Position numbers and translations under genes: made by a program. Below, piece by piece: positions 20,483 to 31,068 of a stretch of 64,000 bases of DNA (position 1 is its first letter; each line of letters begins with the position of its first letter). Location of the stretch: positions 1,194,811 through 1,258,810 of the forward strand of contig NZ_CP132359.1 in the NCBI RefSeq assembly GCF_030758975.1. Reading direction: 5' to 3'. The notes beneath the pieces are model-generated. The model saw nothing but the letters and a program-made list of their open reading frames with translations. It was not told where the DNA came from and did not search any database. This DNA comes from Bosea beijingensis (GTDB lineage: Bacteria > Pseudomonadota > Alphaproteobacteria > Rhizobiales > Beijerinckiaceae).

Positions 20483-21853
20483 TCAGCCCGCCCGCGGCGT
20501 CCGCATCGTCACCAGTTCCTCGGCCGCGCTCGGGTGCAGCGCGACGGTGCGGTCGAAATCGGCCTTGGTCGCGCCCATCGTCACGGCGATCCCGACCGCC
20601 TGGACGATCTCGCCGGCATCATGCCCGAGGATATGCACGCCGAGCACCTTGTCCGACTGCGCGTCGACGACGAGTTTCATGTAGATGCGCTCCTGCCGGC
20701 CCGAGATCGTTGCCTTCATCGGGCGGAAGCCGGTTTCGAAGACGGTGACCTTGTGTCCCGCAGCCACGGCCTGCGCCTCCGTCAGGCCGACCGTGCCGAC
20801 CTCCGGCGTCGTGAAGACGGCCGAGGCGATGGTGGCGTGGTCGACCGTCCAGTTGCGATTGCCGAAGGTCGAGTCGGCGAAGGCATGGCCCTCGCGGATC
20901 GCGACCGGCGTCAGGTTGACCCGGTTGGTCACGTCACCGACGGCATGGATCGAAGGCACGCTGCTGACTGACGCCGCATCGACCTTGATCTCGCCGAGCG
21001 GGCCCATCGCGACGCCGGCCTGCTCAAGGCCGAGCCCCTTGGTGTTCGGCCGGCGGCCGGTGGCGACGAGAACGACATCGGCATCGATCGGCTCGCCCTT
21101 GGCGCAATGGGCGCGGCGGGTGCCGTCGGCCAGCTCCTCCATCCGATCGATGGTGCAGCCGAGCCGCAATGTGATGCCGGCATGGACAAGCGCATCGCGC
21201 AGGCGGTTGCGGATATCCTCATCGAAGCCGCGCAGGATGTTGTCGCCCCGGTGCAGCACGGTCACCGCGACGCCGAGCCGGGCGAAGAGGCTGGCGAATT
21301 CGAGCGCGATATAGCCGCCGCCGACCACGAGCAGGCGCTTCGGCAGCGCCGGCAGGTGGAAGATCTCGTTCGAGGAGATGCCGAGTTCGCCGCCGGGGAT
21401 CGGCGGATCGAAGGACGGCCAGCCGCCGGTCGCGACCAGGATATGGCGGGCGCGGATCACCTCCCCGCTCTTCGCCAGCCGGACCTGATGCGGCCCCTCG
21501 ACGACAGCGCGTTCCTCGCGAATCTGGACCTTCGCCCCTTCGAGTCCCTTGCGATAGAGGCCCGACAGGCGGGTGACCTCGTTGGCAACGGCGTCGCGCA
21601 ATGTCGGCCAGTCGAAGACCGGCGCCTGGGGCAAGGTCCAGCCGAAGCCGGCCGCATCCTCGAAATCCTCGGCGAAGCGGCTGGCATAGACGAAGAGCTT
21701 CTTGGGCACGCAGCCGCGGATCACGCAGGTGCCGCCGATGCGGTCCTCCTCGGCGATCATGACGCGGGCGCCGTGGCCGGCCGCTATGCGCGCCGCACGC
21801 GTGCCGCCGGAACCAGCACCGATGACGAAGAGATCGACGTCGAAATCAGCCAT
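20483..21853 (-). CDS. gor: Glutathione-disulfide reductase
   Basis: 456 residues; regenerates GSH with NADPH. N-terminal FAD site VIGAGSGGTRAA, redox pair GGTCVIRGCVPKK (CxxxxC), NAD(P) site VVGGGYIALEF, and the C-terminal dimer histidine in ALHPSAAEELVTMR. The GAGG-type ribosome site supports the ATG at 21853. Its first 8 bases overlap the end of the O-antigen ligase gene, suggesting coupled translation. Confidence 0.95.
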   Translation of the reverse strand: MADFDVDLFVIGAGSGGTRAARIAAGHGARVMIAEEDRIGGTCVIRGCVPKKLFVYASRFAEDFEDAAGFGWTLPQAPVFDWPTLRDAVANEVTRLSGLYRKGLEGAKVQIREERAVVEGPHQVRLAKSGEVIRARHILVATGGWPSFDPPIPGGELGISSNEIFHLPALPKRLLVVGGGYIALEFASLFARLGVAVTVLHRGDNILRGFDEDIRNRLRDALVHAGITLRLGCTIDRMEELADGTRRAHCAKGEPIDADVVLVATGRRPNTKGLGLEQAGVAMGPLGEIKVDAASVSSVPSIHAVGDVTNRVNLTPVAIREGHAFADSTFGNRNWTVDHATIASAVFTTPEVGTVGLTEAQAVAAGHKVTVFETGFRPMKATISGRQERIYMKLVVDAQSDKVLGVHILGHDAGEIVQAVGIAVTMGATKADFDRTVALHPSAAEELVTMRTPRAG

Positions 21854-23117
21854 GGTCTTCTCCTTGGGGCAATGCCTTGCCCGGACCGAACCAGAGGATT
21901 GCGCCCCCCAGAACGGCAACCCACCAGCCCTGCCAGGCGCCATGTCCGACGACGGCGATCGCGAAGGTGCCGGCGAACAGCGCCAGGCGCGGTGCCATCT
22001 CCCGTGCCGGCAGGTGGCGCAGACGCGCCAGCAACAGAAGGCCCACCACGATGAGAATGCCCGCTCCCACCGCCCCGGTCTCGGCCCAGGCCTGCAGCGG
22101 CATATCGTGCGGATGGCTCGCCGCGAGGAGCGGGCGATGCGCGGGAGCAACCTCAGCCGCGACCGGATGATCCTGCATGGTGGCCGAGGTCCCGAAGCCC
22201 GCGCCGACGATCGGCCGTGCCCGCGCGACCTCGCCGAAGCTCTGCCAGATATCGATACGAGCCTGGCCGGTCATTACGGCGAACCGGTTCAGGATCAGCG
22301 ACGGCAGCCAGTTCTGCGCGGCGATACCGAGAACGGGCGCCACCATCATGGCAAGCAGGAAGGCGCAACCCGCGGCCGTCAGCGTCAGGCGCGGCCAGAG
22401 GGCCGACAGCCCCCAGCAGACGGCGCAGACGGCGACACCGAGCCGGGCCGAGGCGCTTTCCGAGCGCAGGGCCAGCACGGCCACGGCAAGGGCGAGAACG
22501 ATCGCCAGGATGCGATCGGACCGGCGCGTGCCCGGCAGGTTCCACAATCCGTGGATCGTCGGCACGGCCAGCACGAGCGCCGTGATCGCGGGGCGGTTGA
22601 AGACGAAGCCCATCAGCTTGCCGACGCCGAGCGCAGCCCGCTGCGACAGCCCGGACGCGAGCTCGACCATCGCCAGCAGGCAGGCGAGGATGATCGCGAG
22701 GGCGAGCGCCCGCAGCCAGGCAGGCTGCGGCCTGAACCGGCCGGAAGCGGTGATGGCGAGGGCGAAGACGACCGGCAGCGTGAGCTCGCCCCAGGCTCGC
22801 AGGGAGGCGAGCGGCCTGTGGCTCCATAGCGTCGATATGAGCGCCCAGGCGAGGAAGGCGGCCAGGGCCAGCCCAAGCGGCGTCGCGACAAGGCGCCCGA
22901 TACGCCCGGCGAAAGCGCCCGCCCCGCCCGATGCGATGGCCGCGGCAACGAAGGGGATCACCGCCAGCCCGAGCACAAGCGTCGACGAGCGGTTCGCGAG
23001 CCACATCGCCATCGGCATCAGCACCATCAGCGCGACGCCGATGCCGATCAGGCGCGACGGCAACGGCCCGCCGTCCGGCACGGTTTCCTGGCGATCGGCA
23101 AGACGCGTCTGGCTCAT
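21846..23117 (-). CDS. O-antigen ligase family membrane protein
   Basis: 423 residues, about 11 transmembrane segments, with the Wzy_C/WaaL family pattern: ALISTLWSHRP near residue 92, then a periplasmic block with ARIDIWQSF, PIVGAGFGTS and SHPHDMPLQAWAETGAVGA (the conserved H-N/D-x-x-L region). Transfers or polymerises surface polysaccharide. It is not in a polysaccharide cluster; the downstream gor overlap is unusual. Confidence 0.88.
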   Translation of the reverse strand: MSQTRLADRQETVPDGGPLPSRLIGIGVALMVLMPMAMWLANRSSTLVLGLAVIPFVAAAIASGGAGAFAGRIGRLVATPLGLALAAFLAWALISTLWSHRPLASLRAWGELTLPVVFALAITASGRFRPQPAWLRALALAIILACLLAMVELASGLSQRAALGVGKLMGFVFNRPAITALVLAVPTIHGLWNLPGTRRSDRILAIVLALAVAVLALRSESASARLGVAVCAVCWGLSALWPRLTLTAAGCAFLLAMMVAPVLGIAAQNWLPSLILNRFAVMTGQARIDIWQSFGEVARARPIVGAGFGTSATMQDHPVAAEVAPAHRPLLAASHPHDMPLQAWAETGAVGAGILIVVGLLLLARLRHLPAREMAPRLALFAGTFAIAVVGHGAWQGWWVAVLGGAILWFGPGKALPQGEDHG

Positions 23118-23341
23118 GGCTTGCGCTTACGCGATCCCAGGAAACGCCGCCAGCGCGTTGTCGCGCACGAGCTCCATAGTCGTAGGAGAAAAGGTGTAGA
23201 TTCTGCCGCCAACGCGCAGCTCCGCCGAAAATTCTTGACTTCCGATTATGCAATCTGGCGCAATTGACGACCGGAGCGGCAAGGTGCCACAGGCGGACCG
23301 CCCAGGAAACCTTGGGCCAAAGCCCGCAAGCGGAGGAATTC

Positions 23342-24307
23342 ATGCTGACATCCATCCTGAAGCGCACGGCCCTGACGGCGGTGGCGCTGGCTGCCCTCTC
23401 CACCGCCGCCTTCGCCCAGGTCAACGAATTGAAGATCATGGCGCCCGCGGCGCCGGGCGGCGGCTGGGACGGCACGGCCCGCTCGATGCAGCAGGCGCTG
23501 ACGGCCGCCGGCATCGTCAAGAGCGTGCAGGTCAACAACGTCACCGGCGCGGGCGGCACCATCGGCCTCGCCCAGTTGATCGGCGCCAAGGGCGCCGGCG
23601 ATCAGTTGATGGTCAACGGCTTCGTCATGGTCGGCGCGATCCTGCTCAACAAGTCGCCGGTCAACCTGACCCAGGTCACGCCGATCGCGCGCCTCACCGC
23701 AGAGGCCGAGGTCATCGTCGTGCCTACGGAATCGCCGCTCAAGACCGCCAAGGACCTGGCCGAGCGCCTGAAGGCCGACCCGGCCAAGGTGACCTGGGCG
23801 GGCGGCTCGGCCGGCGGCACGGACCATATCCTCGCCGCGCTGTTCGCCAAGGCGGTCGGCGCCGACGCCAAGAAGATCAACTACATCCCGTTCTCGGGCG
23901 GCGGCGAGGCTCTGGCTGCCATGCTCGGCGGGCGCGTCACCGCCGGCGTCTCCGGCTATGGCGAGTTCGAAGGCCAGATCAAGGCCGGCAAGCTGCGCGT
24001 GCTCGCGGTGTCCTCGTCCAAGCGCCTTGAGAACGCGCCGGATGCACCGACGCTGCAGGAGCAGGGCATCGATCTCGAGCTCCTGAACTGGCGTTCGGTC
24101 GTCGCCCCTCCCGGCCTCTCGGCCGAGCAGACCAAGGCCCTGACCGACACGGTCGAGAAAATGGTCAAGTCGAAGGAATGGCAGGAAATCCTGAAGGCCC
24201 GCGGCTGGGATGATTCCTTCCTCGCTGGCGCCGCGTTCGACACCTTCCTGAAGGGCGAGATCGATCGTGTCTCCAAGGTCATGGTCGATGTCGGCCTGGT
24301 GAAGTAA
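23342..24307 (+). CDS. tctC: Tripartite tricarboxylate transporter solute receptor
   Basis: 321 residues, periplasmic. Signal peptide (cleavage after AAFAQ) then the Bug/TctC fold: IMAPAAPGGGWDGTAR near residue 28, VTWAGGSAGGTDHI, FSGGGEALAAMLGG, VTAGVSGYGE. Strong GGAGG before the ATG at 23342. First gene of tctCBA; a hairpin just after its stop (24332) probably keeps the receptor more abundant than the membrane subunits. Confidence 0.92.
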   Translation: MLTSILKRTALTAVALAALSTAAFAQVNELKIMAPAAPGGGWDGTARSMQQALTAAGIVKSVQVNNVTGAGGTIGLAQLIGAKGAGDQLMVNGFVMVGAILLNKSPVNLTQVTPIARLTAEAEVIVVPTESPLKTAKDLAERLKADPAKVTWAGGSAGGTDHILAALFAKAVGADAKKINYIPFSGGGEALAAMLGGRVTAGVSGYGEFEGQIKAGKLRVLAVSSSKRLENAPDAPTLQEQGIDLELLNWRSVVAPPGLSAEQTKALTDTVEKMVKSKEWQEILKARGWDDSFLAGAAFDTFLKGEIDRVSKVMVDVGLVK

Positions 24308-24331
24308 GCCGACAGCGACGCCAGAATCAGG

Positions 24332-24356
24332 AGGGGCCGGGCGACCGGCCCCTTTT
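24332..24356 (+). terminator. Hairpin between tctC and tctB
   Basis: Nine-bp stem (24332-24340 with 24345-24353), loop GCGA, followed by a short T-run. It sits inside an operon, so it likely acts as a partial terminator or an mRNA-stabilising 3' end for the receptor transcript. Confidence 0.75.
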
Positions 24357-24407
24357 CCAACCGCCAGAAGCGCCAAGAACGACGCCGGCCATCACTGCGG
24401 GAACGCC

Positions 24408-24887
24408 ATGACCAACGACACGCGCACCCAAGGCGCCAACAAGCCGGCCCTCGTGGTAGGCGTCCTGCTGCTGATCGCCGCCGCCCTCGTCGGCTATGAC
24501 GCCTCGCAGCAGACGATCACCTCGACCTATGGCGTCGGCCCGACCGCCATGCCCTATGTCGTGGCAGCCGGCCTCGTCATCCTCGGGCTGGCGCATTTCG
24601 TCGTCGCCTTCCGCGAAGGCCTGCCGCAGCCGGAGGACGCCGACAACAAGGCGCTGCTCTGGATCGCCGGGGGGCTGGTCTTCCTGATCGCCTGCATCGG
24701 GCTCGGCGGCGGTTTCGTCATCGCGATCGCCGTGGTCTTTGCCTGCACCGCGCGCGGCATGGGCCGGCAAGCACTGGCCGTGGACGCCGTGATCGGCTTC
24801 GTGCTCGGCCTGATCATCTTCCTCGTCTTCGCCAAGGTCCTGACGCTGATCCTGCCGTCGGGCCCGCTCGAGCGCCTGTTCCTCTGA
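24408..24887 (+). CDS. tctB: Tripartite tricarboxylate transporter small membrane subunit
   Basis: 159 residues with four transmembrane segments (about residues 14-30, 44-64, 79-112 as two, 124-147). [16 protein letters not shown] is typical of TctB. It assists the TctA permease. Next gene tctA starts 13 bp after its stop. Confidence 0.9.
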   Translation: MTNDTRTQGANKPALVVGVLLLIAAALVGYDASQQTITSTYGVGPTAMPYVVAAGLVILGLAHFVVAFREGLPQPEDADNKALLWIAGGLVFLIACIGLGGGFVIAIAVVFACTARGMGRQALAVDAVIGFVLGLIIFLVFAKVLTLILPSGPLERLFL

Positions 24888-24900
24888 GGAGAGCCCCGCC

Positions 24901-26400
24901 ATGGATACCCTGCTCTCCCTGCTCTCCGGCTTCGGCGTCGCGCTCGAACCCTCCAAGCTGATGTTCTGCCTGATCGGCGTGTTCCTCGGCACCGCCGTCG
25001 GCGTGCTGCCCGGCATCGGCCCGGCACTGACGGTCGCGCTGCTGCTGCCGGTGACGTTCAAGCTCGATCCGGCCGGCTCGCTGATCATGTTCGCCGGCAT
25101 CTACTATGGCGGCATGTATGGCGGCTCGACCACCGCGATCCTGCTGAACGCCCCGGGCGAAAGCGCCTCGCTCGCCACTGCGCTCGAAGGCTCGAAGATG
25201 GCCAAGGCCGGGCGCGGCGGCCCGGCGCTCGCGACCTCGGCGATCGGCTCCTTCGTCGCCGGCCTGATCGCGACGATCGGCCTTGCGTTCCTCGCGCCCC
25301 TGCTGGTCGAACTCGCCGTGAAGTTCGGGCCCTGGGATTATTTCGCGCTGATGATCGTCGCCTTCGTCACGGTCTCCGCGACCTTCGGCGACTCGCCCCT
25401 GCGCGGGCTCACCAGCCTGTTCCTAGGCATCACGCTCGGGCTCGTCGGCATCGACAAGCTGACCGGCCAGGCGCGCCTGACCTTCGGCGTGCCCGAACTG
25501 CTCAACGGCATCGAGGTCACCACGCTGGCCGTCGGCCTGTTCGCGGTGGGCGAGGCCTTCTACGTCGCCTCCAAGCGCGCCCGCGACCCCGAGGAGATCA
25601 TCCCGATCAAGGGCTCGCTCTGGATGACCAAGGAGGACTGGAAGCGCTCCTGGGCGCCCTGGCTGCGCGGCACCGCCTTCGGCTTCCCGATCGGCGCCCT
25701 GCCTGCCGGCGGCGCCGAGGTGCCGACCTTCCTGAGCTATTCGACCGAGCGCAAGCTCTGCAAATACCCGGACGAGTTCGGCAAGGGCGCGATCGAGGGC
25801 GTCGCCGGGCCGGAAGCGGCGAACAACGCCTCGGCCGCCGGCACGCTGGTCCCGCTCCTGACGCTCGGCCTGCCGACCTCGGCGACGGCGGCGATCATGC
25901 TTGCCGGCTTCCAGCAATACGGGCTCAACCCCGGCCCGCTGCTCTTCGCCGAGAAGCCGGACCTGGTCTGGGGCCTGATCGCCTCGCTGTTCATCGCCAA
26001 CGTCATGCTGGTGATTCTGAACCTGCCGCTGATCGGCCTCTGGGTCCGCCTGCTCGCGATCCCGCAGCCCTGGCTCTATGCCGGCATCCTCGTCTTCGCG
26101 ACGATGGGCACGCTCGCGGTCAACGGCTCGCCGGTCGAGCTGACCATGCTCTTCCTGTTCGGCTTCCTCGGCTACCTGATGCGCCGCTACGATTATCCGG
26201 TCGCGCCGATGGTGGTCGGCCTGATCCTCGGGCCGATGGCGGAACAGCAACTGCGCCGCGCGCTGCAGATCAGCCTGGGCGATCCGATGATCCTGCTGGA
26301 GAACCCGATCTCGGCGACACTGCTCGGCATCGCCTTCATAGCGCTGGTGGCACCCTTCGTGATGAATGGGCTGAACAAGTTCAAGGCTTCCGAGGACTGA
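24901..26400 (+). CDS. tctA: Tripartite tricarboxylate transporter large permease
   Basis: 499 residues, about 11-12 transmembrane segments. TctA hallmarks: [20 protein letters not shown] near residue 37, [22 protein letters not shown], and [20 protein letters not shown] in the second half. The channel of the TctCBA sodium-coupled carboxylate importer. Its 3' end overlaps the convergent SDR gene by 20 bp. Confidence 0.95.
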   Translation: MDTLLSLLSGFGVALEPSKLMFCLIGVFLGTAVGVLPGIGPALTVALLLPVTFKLDPAGSLIMFAGIYYGGMYGGSTTAILLNAPGESASLATALEGSKMAKAGRGGPALATSAIGSFVAGLIATIGLAFLAPLLVELAVKFGPWDYFALMIVAFVTVSATFGDSPLRGLTSLFLGITLGLVGIDKLTGQARLTFGVPELLNGIEVTTLAVGLFAVGEAFYVASKRARDPEEIIPIKGSLWMTKEDWKRSWAPWLRGTAFGFPIGALPAGGAEVPTFLSYSTERKLCKYPDEFGKGAIEGVAGPEAANNASAAGTLVPLLTLGLPTSATAAIMLAGFQQYGLNPGPLLFAEKPDLVWGLIASLFIANVMLVILNLPLIGLWVRLLAIPQPWLYAGILVFATMGTLAVNGSPVELTMLFLFGFLGYLMRRYDYPVAPMVVGLILGPMAEQQLRRALQISLGDPMILLENPISATLLGIAFIALVAPFVMNGLNKFKASED

Positions 26401-27424
26401 CCAGGCCAAGCCGGATGAGGCTCTCGCCGGTGGCGACGAGAGCCTCTGCCGCCGGGCGCGGCTGCCAGCCCAGCATGGCCTGTGCCTTGGCGCTCGTCGC
26501 AGTCTTGCCGCGGCCGAGTTCGGCCGTCGCCGCCTGACGCGCGGTCGCGCTGAAGCGCGCGGCGAAGCGCACCAGCCAGTCCGGCAGCACGCGGGTCGAA
26601 ACCCGCTCCGCATTCTCGCCAAGCCCGTCCTTCAGAGCCTGGGCGATCGCCTGCATCGTCATGAAGTCGCCGGCCGTGGCGAGGAAGCGCTCGCCGGCCG
26701 CTGCCGCATCGGTCATGGCGCGCAGATGCAGGTCGGCGACATCGCGCACGTCGACGACACCGAACATCAGCCGCGGCACCGCCCAGAGCCGGCCATCCAG
26801 CATGGTCTTGACCAGCAGGATCGAGGGCGAGAGGTCCGCCCCGACCAGCGGGCCGAAGATGCCGACGGGGTTGACCACCGCGAGCTCCAGCCCCTGCCCT
26901 TCGCCATCGACGAAATCCCAGGCGGCGCGCTCGGCCAGCGTCTTCGACTTCGGATAGGCGGCGAGCCCCGGCGCAGCCGCGTTCGACCAGTCGCGCTCGT
27001 CATAGGGGCGCTTCACCGAGCGGCCATAGCCGATCGCGGCGAAAGAGGAGGTCAGGACGGCACGCCTCACCCCGGCCCGGTGCGCGGCGCGCAACACGCG
27101 CAGCGTGCCCTCCCGCGCCGGGCGGATCAGCTCGTTCTCTTCCTTCGGCTCGGCCGCGGCGACCGGCGACGCGACATGCAGGACGTTGGTGCAGCCGGCG
27201 GCCGCCTCCGCCCAGCCCTCGTCGCGCATCAGATCTGCGACCGCGACCTGCAGCCGGTCTCCGGCATCCATCCCCGCAGCCCGGAGCGCCTCCCTGAGAG
27301 GCGTCTCACGCGCCGGATCGCGCAGCGTCGTGCGGACATCGTAGCCGGCCGCGAGCAGCGTCAGGATGCAATGCCCCGCGAGGAAGCCGGAGCCTCCTGT
27401 CACGAGGACGAGATCACGGGTCAT
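26381..27424 (-). CDS. NAD(P)-dependent epimerase/reductase, extended SDR
   Basis: 347 residues. Rossmann motif [10 protein letters not shown] near residue 9, LHVASPV, and active-site YPKSK (YxxxK) near residue 156. Most like dihydroflavonol-4-reductase-type SDRs; substrate unknown. Divergent from the APC permease gene. Confidence 0.88.
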   Translation of the reverse strand: MTRDLVLVTGGSGFLAGHCILTLLAAGYDVRTTLRDPARETPLREALRAAGMDAGDRLQVAVADLMRDEGWAEAAAGCTNVLHVASPVAAAEPKEENELIRPAREGTLRVLRAAHRAGVRRAVLTSSFAAIGYGRSVKRPYDERDWSNAAAPGLAAYPKSKTLAERAAWDFVDGEGQGLELAVVNPVGIFGPLVGADLSPSILLVKTMLDGRLWAVPRLMFGVVDVRDVADLHLRAMTDAAAAGERFLATAGDFMTMQAIAQALKDGLGENAERVSTRVLPDWLVRFAARFSATARQAATAELGRGKTATSAKAQAMLGWQPRPAAEALVATGESLIRLGLVSPRKP

Positions 27425-27598
27425 GTCGCCGGCTCCGCCAGTTCAATTCAGTCGCTCGGCCATAGCGTCGGTTTCGGCATGACGCCAGAGCGCGGCAGGC
27501 CGATGAACAGAGCAGGCCGACGGGTGAACAATTGCGGCGGAAACGTGTTGTCCCGGTGCCGGCATCCTCAGCGGTGTCGCGGCAGAGGGAGACTATCG

Positions 27599-29029
27599 AT
27601 GAGCGATACCACGCTAGGCGGGCAGGCCGGCACCGGTCAGCCAGCCGCCGCAGAACCCAGCCTGCACCGTGTCATGGGCCCTTGGCTGCTGCTTCTCTTC
27701 ATCGTCGGCGACATCCTGGGAACGGGCATCTACGCGCTGACCGGCCAGGTCGCGAACCAGGTCGGCGGCGTCGTCTGGCTGCCCTTCCTGGTGGCCTTCG
27801 CCGTCGCGATGGTGACGGCCTTCAGCTATCTCGAACTCGTCACGAAATATCCGCAGGCCGCCGGCGCCGCGCTCTACACGCACAAAGCCTTCGGCATCCA
27901 TTTCATCACCTTCATCGTCGCCTTCGCGGTGATGTGTTCAGGGATAACCTCGGCCTCGACCGCCTCGCGTGCCTTCGCGGCCAACATGTCCAACGCATTC
28001 GGGCTCGGCCTCTCCGGCGGCTGGGGCATCACGCTGATCGGCCTCGGCTTCATGGCGATCGTCGCGATCGTGAACCTGCGCGGCGTCGGCGAGAGCGTGA
28101 AGGCCAATGTCGTGCTGACCTGCGTCGAGCTCACTGGCCTTCTGATCATCATCACCATCGGCATGATGGCGATCGCCGCCGGACAGGGCGACGTCTCGCG
28201 CGTCATGCAGTTCAAGACCACGGCCGATGGCGGCGTGTTCTGGCCGGTCATCGCGGCGACGACGCTGGCCTTCTTCGCCATGGTCGGCTTCGAGGACTCG
28301 GTCAACATGGCCGAGGAGACCAAGGACCCGAGCCGCATCTTCCCCAAAATCCTGCTCGCCGGCCTCGCCATTACCGGCGTGATCTATGTGCTGGTCTCGA
28401 TCTCGTCGATCACGCTCGTCCCGCCCGAGCAGCTCGGCGAGGGCGAGACGCCATTGCTCAAGGTGGTGCAGGCCGGCGCGCCGAACTTCCCGATCTGGAT
28501 CTTCGGCTTCATCACCATGTTCGCCGTCGCGAACAGCGCGCTGATCAACATGCTGATGGCAAGCCGGCTGGTCTACGGCATGAGCCGCGAGCATGTGCTG
28601 CCGCCGATCCTGGGCAAGGTCCATGCGACGCGCCGCACCCCCTATGTCGCGATCGGCTTCACCAGCCTGCTCGCCTTCGCGCTGATCACCTTCGTCGGCG
28701 AGGTGCCGGCGCTGGGAGGCACGACGGCGCTATTGCTGCTCTGCGTCTTCACAGTGGTCAATGTCGCCGTGCTGGTGCTGCGCAAGGACACGGTCGACCA
28801 TCAGCATTTCCGCACGCCGACCTTCCTGCCGATCATCGGCGCGATCTCCTGCGCCTTCCTGGCCGGGCCATGGACGGGGCGCGCCTCGGTCCAGTACACG
28901 ATTGCCGGCGTTCTGATCGGCGTCGGCGTGCTGCTCTGGGTGGTCACGGTCATCGTCAACCGCAAGACCGGCACCGCCGCGAGCGACCCGCTGATGGAGG
29001 ATATCGGCGGTCGCGGGCCGGTGAACTGA
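27599..29029 (+). CDS. APC superfamily amino-acid permease
   Basis: 476 residues, 12 transmembrane segments. The first helix carries the unwound glycine motif FIVGDILGTGIYALTG, followed by SYLELVTKYPQAAG; helix 6 region FFAMVGFEDSVNMAEETKDP. Resembles the AAT/CAT-like branch. AGAGGGAG upstream of the ATG at 27599. Substrate not predictable from sequence. Confidence 0.9.
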   Translation: MSDTTLGGQAGTGQPAAAEPSLHRVMGPWLLLLFIVGDILGTGIYALTGQVANQVGGVVWLPFLVAFAVAMVTAFSYLELVTKYPQAAGAALYTHKAFGIHFITFIVAFAVMCSGITSASTASRAFAANMSNAFGLGLSGGWGITLIGLGFMAIVAIVNLRGVGESVKANVVLTCVELTGLLIIITIGMMAIAAGQGDVSRVMQFKTTADGGVFWPVIAATTLAFFAMVGFEDSVNMAEETKDPSRIFPKILLAGLAITGVIYVLVSISSITLVPPEQLGEGETPLLKVVQAGAPNFPIWIFGFITMFAVANSALINMLMASRLVYGMSREHVLPPILGKVHATRRTPYVAIGFTSLLAFALITFVGEVPALGGTTALLLLCVFTVVNVAVLVLRKDTVDHQHFRTPTFLPIIGAISCAFLAGPWTGRASVQYTIAGVLIGVGVLLWVVTVIVNRKTGTAASDPLMEDIGGRGPVN

Positions 29030-29043
29030 TCGACCGCAAGAAA

Positions 29044-29071
29044 AAAGGCCGGCGATCGCTCGCCGGCCTTT
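29044..29071. terminator. Bidirectional Rho-independent terminator
   Basis: Twelve-bp stem (29044-29055 with 29060-29071), loop TCGC, A-run left and T-run right. Serves the permease gene (+) and the DUF2059 gene (-). Confidence 0.9.
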
Positions 29072-29101
29072 GATGTCTTGAAGCGCCGTTACGCCGCCTG
29101 A

Positions 29102-29599
29102 TCACAGCGAGTGGCCGCGCTTGCGCATCTCCTGCGAAAAGCGGTCGAACAGATACTGGCTGGTCTGCAAGGTCCAGGGCTGCAGGACGCTGAAAAGGTC
29201 GTCCATCGCCTCGCGCCGCATCGCATTGTAGCGCTGTCCGACCGGAGACTTGAAAAAGCCGGCGACCTCCTTGAGATCCGCCTCGTTCATCTTCCGGGCG
29301 AAGACCTCGGCCGCGGTCTTGGTCATCTCGTCGATGCGCTTGTCGGCTTCCGGCTTCAGCGCGGCGACGACGGCATCCGAGTCCTTCTTCATCTCCGGCC
29401 GGGTCGCGAGGAGTTCCTGCACGTTCTTCTCGAACTCGTTGAAGATGCCCGAGAAGGTCTGCGTGATGCCGGTCAGTTCCGCGACCTCGCGCGCCACCTG
29501 GAGATGGCTCGGCGTCAGCGCCGGCGCCTGGGCGAAGGCGGGAGCTGCGCAGACAAGCGCCAAACCTAGGGCAGCCTGGGCGAGAAAACGACGGATCAT
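29102..29599 (-). CDS. DUF2059 domain protein, exported
   Basis: 165 residues with signal peptide (cleavage after AFAQ). The rest is helical and matches DUF2059: SHLQVAREVAELTGI, FARKMNEADLKEVAGFFKSPVGQRY. Function unknown. Downstream of rpiA in the same direction, an arrangement common in Hyphomicrobiales, where gor often follows; here gor is about 8 kb away. Confidence 0.9.
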   Translation of the reverse strand: MIRRFLAQAALGLALVCAAPAFAQAPALTPSHLQVAREVAELTGITQTFSGIFNEFEKNVQELLATRPEMKKDSDAVVAALKPEADKRIDEMTKTAAEVFARKMNEADLKEVAGFFKSPVGQRYNAMRREAMDDLFSVLQPWTLQTSQYLFDRFSQEMRKRGHSL

Positions 29600-29713
29600 G
29601 CGTTGAAACCCCTTTTATCAGCGAACCATCGCCGGAGCGCGCGATTGCGCCACCGACAACGACGGACCGGTCATTGTGGCGCGTTCCTTAGCGTGGATCG
29701 CGCCGGAATGGAA

Positions 29714-30415
29714 TCATTCGATCCTGCCGAGGAGCTTGAGGCCATCGGCACCCGCCAGGATCGCGCCGGAGGCAAGGCCGATGAACAGGCCGTGCTCGAC
29801 GACGCCGGGGACAATGTTCAGGGCCTGCGCCAGCAATTCCGGGCGCTCGATCGCGCCGAGATGCGCGTCGAGGATGTAATGCCCGCCATCGGTGACGAGG
29901 GTCGCGCCGTCCGGCTTCTGGCGCAGCGTCAGTTTGCCCTCGGCTCCCGATGCGGCGATGGCCGCGGCCACGGCACGGCGCGTCGCCTCCAGCCCGAAGG
30001 GCACGACCTCGATCGGCAGCGGGAAGCGGCCGAGCGTCTGCACCAGCTTGCCGTCATCGGCGATCACGATCATGCGGGCAGAGGCCGCCGCGACGATCTT
30101 TTCGCGCAGCAGAGCCGCGCCGCCGCCCTTGATCAGGCGCAGTTGCGGATCGACCTCGTCGGCACCGTCGACGGTGAGATCGAGCTCCGGCGTCTCGTCG
30201 AGCGTCGACATCGGAATACCCAGCGAGACGGCCTGGGCCTGCGTGGCCTCGGAGGTCGAGACGCAGAGCACCTCGAAACCGGCGGCGACTTTCACACCGA
30301 GCAGGTCGACGAAATGCTTCGCGGTCGAGCCGGTGCCGAGACCGAGACGCATGCCCGGCTGCACGAGCTCCAGCGCGCGGGCGGCAGCCTGCTTCTTCAG
30401 GTCGTCGGCATTCAT
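29714..30415 (-). CDS. rpiA: Ribose-5-phosphate isomerase A
   Basis: 233 residues; interconverts ribose 5-phosphate and ribulose 5-phosphate. Signatures: [13 protein letters not shown] near residue 25, [25 protein letters not shown] (catalytic Glu and Lys), [10 protein letters not shown]. Standard length. Confidence 0.96.
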   Translation of the reverse strand: MNADDLKKQAAARALELVQPGMRLGLGTGSTAKHFVDLLGVKVAAGFEVLCVSTSEATQAQAVSLGIPMSTLDETPELDLTVDGADEVDPQLRLIKGGGAALLREKIVAAASARMIVIADDGKLVQTLGRFPLPIEVVPFGLEATRRAVAAAIAASGAEGKLTLRQKPDGATLVTDGGHYILDAHLGAIERPELLAQALNIVPGVVEHGLFIGLASGAILAGADGLKLLGRIE

Positions 30416-30525
30416 GATGGTTCGTCCGGCTCAGGTTGTGGAAAACGCCCGCCGCCCGGGCCGGACGACGGCGCTCTCCTGCCCCGTAGGGCCGTGCGTG
30501 TCCAGCGCGCCGAAGCGTCCGGACG

Positions 30526-30912
30526 TCATTTCGTCTGGGGCGTACACACCGTCTTGTCGTCGAAGACGTAGCAGATGCTCATCTCGCCGGTGCGGATATT
30601 GACCCGGAAGATGCCGCCCTCCTTCTCGTGGCGCGACGGCATCAGGCCGTAATCGCTCGGTGTCTGGGGGCCAGCTCCCTCGCCCGAGGGGAAGCAGACG
30701 GTCAGGCCGACGCCGCCCTCCTTCAACTGGAACTGGCAGGCGCCGACCTCGCCGGTCGCCTTGTCGATCCGATAGACGCGGTTGAGATCGTTCTGCGGCG
30801 CGGGTGCGAATTCGAAAGGTGCGGCCCATGCCGGCGCCGCACTCGTCATCGCAAGCCCCGCACCGAGCATCAGCCCTGCGATTCCAGCCCGTCTTCCCGT
30901 GAAATTCGACAT
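30526..30912 (-). CDS. Small exported protein of unknown function
   Basis: 128 residues. Signal peptide (MSNFTGRRAG, cleavage after AWA), mature part with three cysteines (ACQF, TVCFPSG, ICYVFDD) and another at VCTPQTK. The two halves look related: each has R(I/V)x(K/R)(A/T)GE(V/M)xxC, suggesting an internal repeat. GGGAAG precedes the ATG at 30912. About 110 bp upstream of rpiA. Confidence 0.75.
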   Translation of the reverse strand: MSNFTGRRAGIAGLMLGAGLAMTSAAPAWAAPFEFAPAPQNDLNRVYRIDKATGEVGACQFQLKEGGVGLTVCFPSGEGAGPQTPSDYGLMPSRHEKEGGIFRVNIRTGEMSICYVFDDKTVCTPQTK

Positions 30913-31068
30913 GATGATCTTCCCTGCCGCCGGCCGCGCGACGAATCGCGCACACGATACCATCTCGCGCGGCAAATTTGGGGAGGTGGCCGAACGGGGC
31001 TTGCCAGCCCGGCCGCAACGACCTCTAACCGAATCGCGCCCGACCGAATCACTCCGAAGGTTCCGACC

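Noticed and set aside
26726..27598. Upstream extension of the APC permease frame
   Set aside because: Antisense to the SDR gene; a good ribosome site marks 27599.
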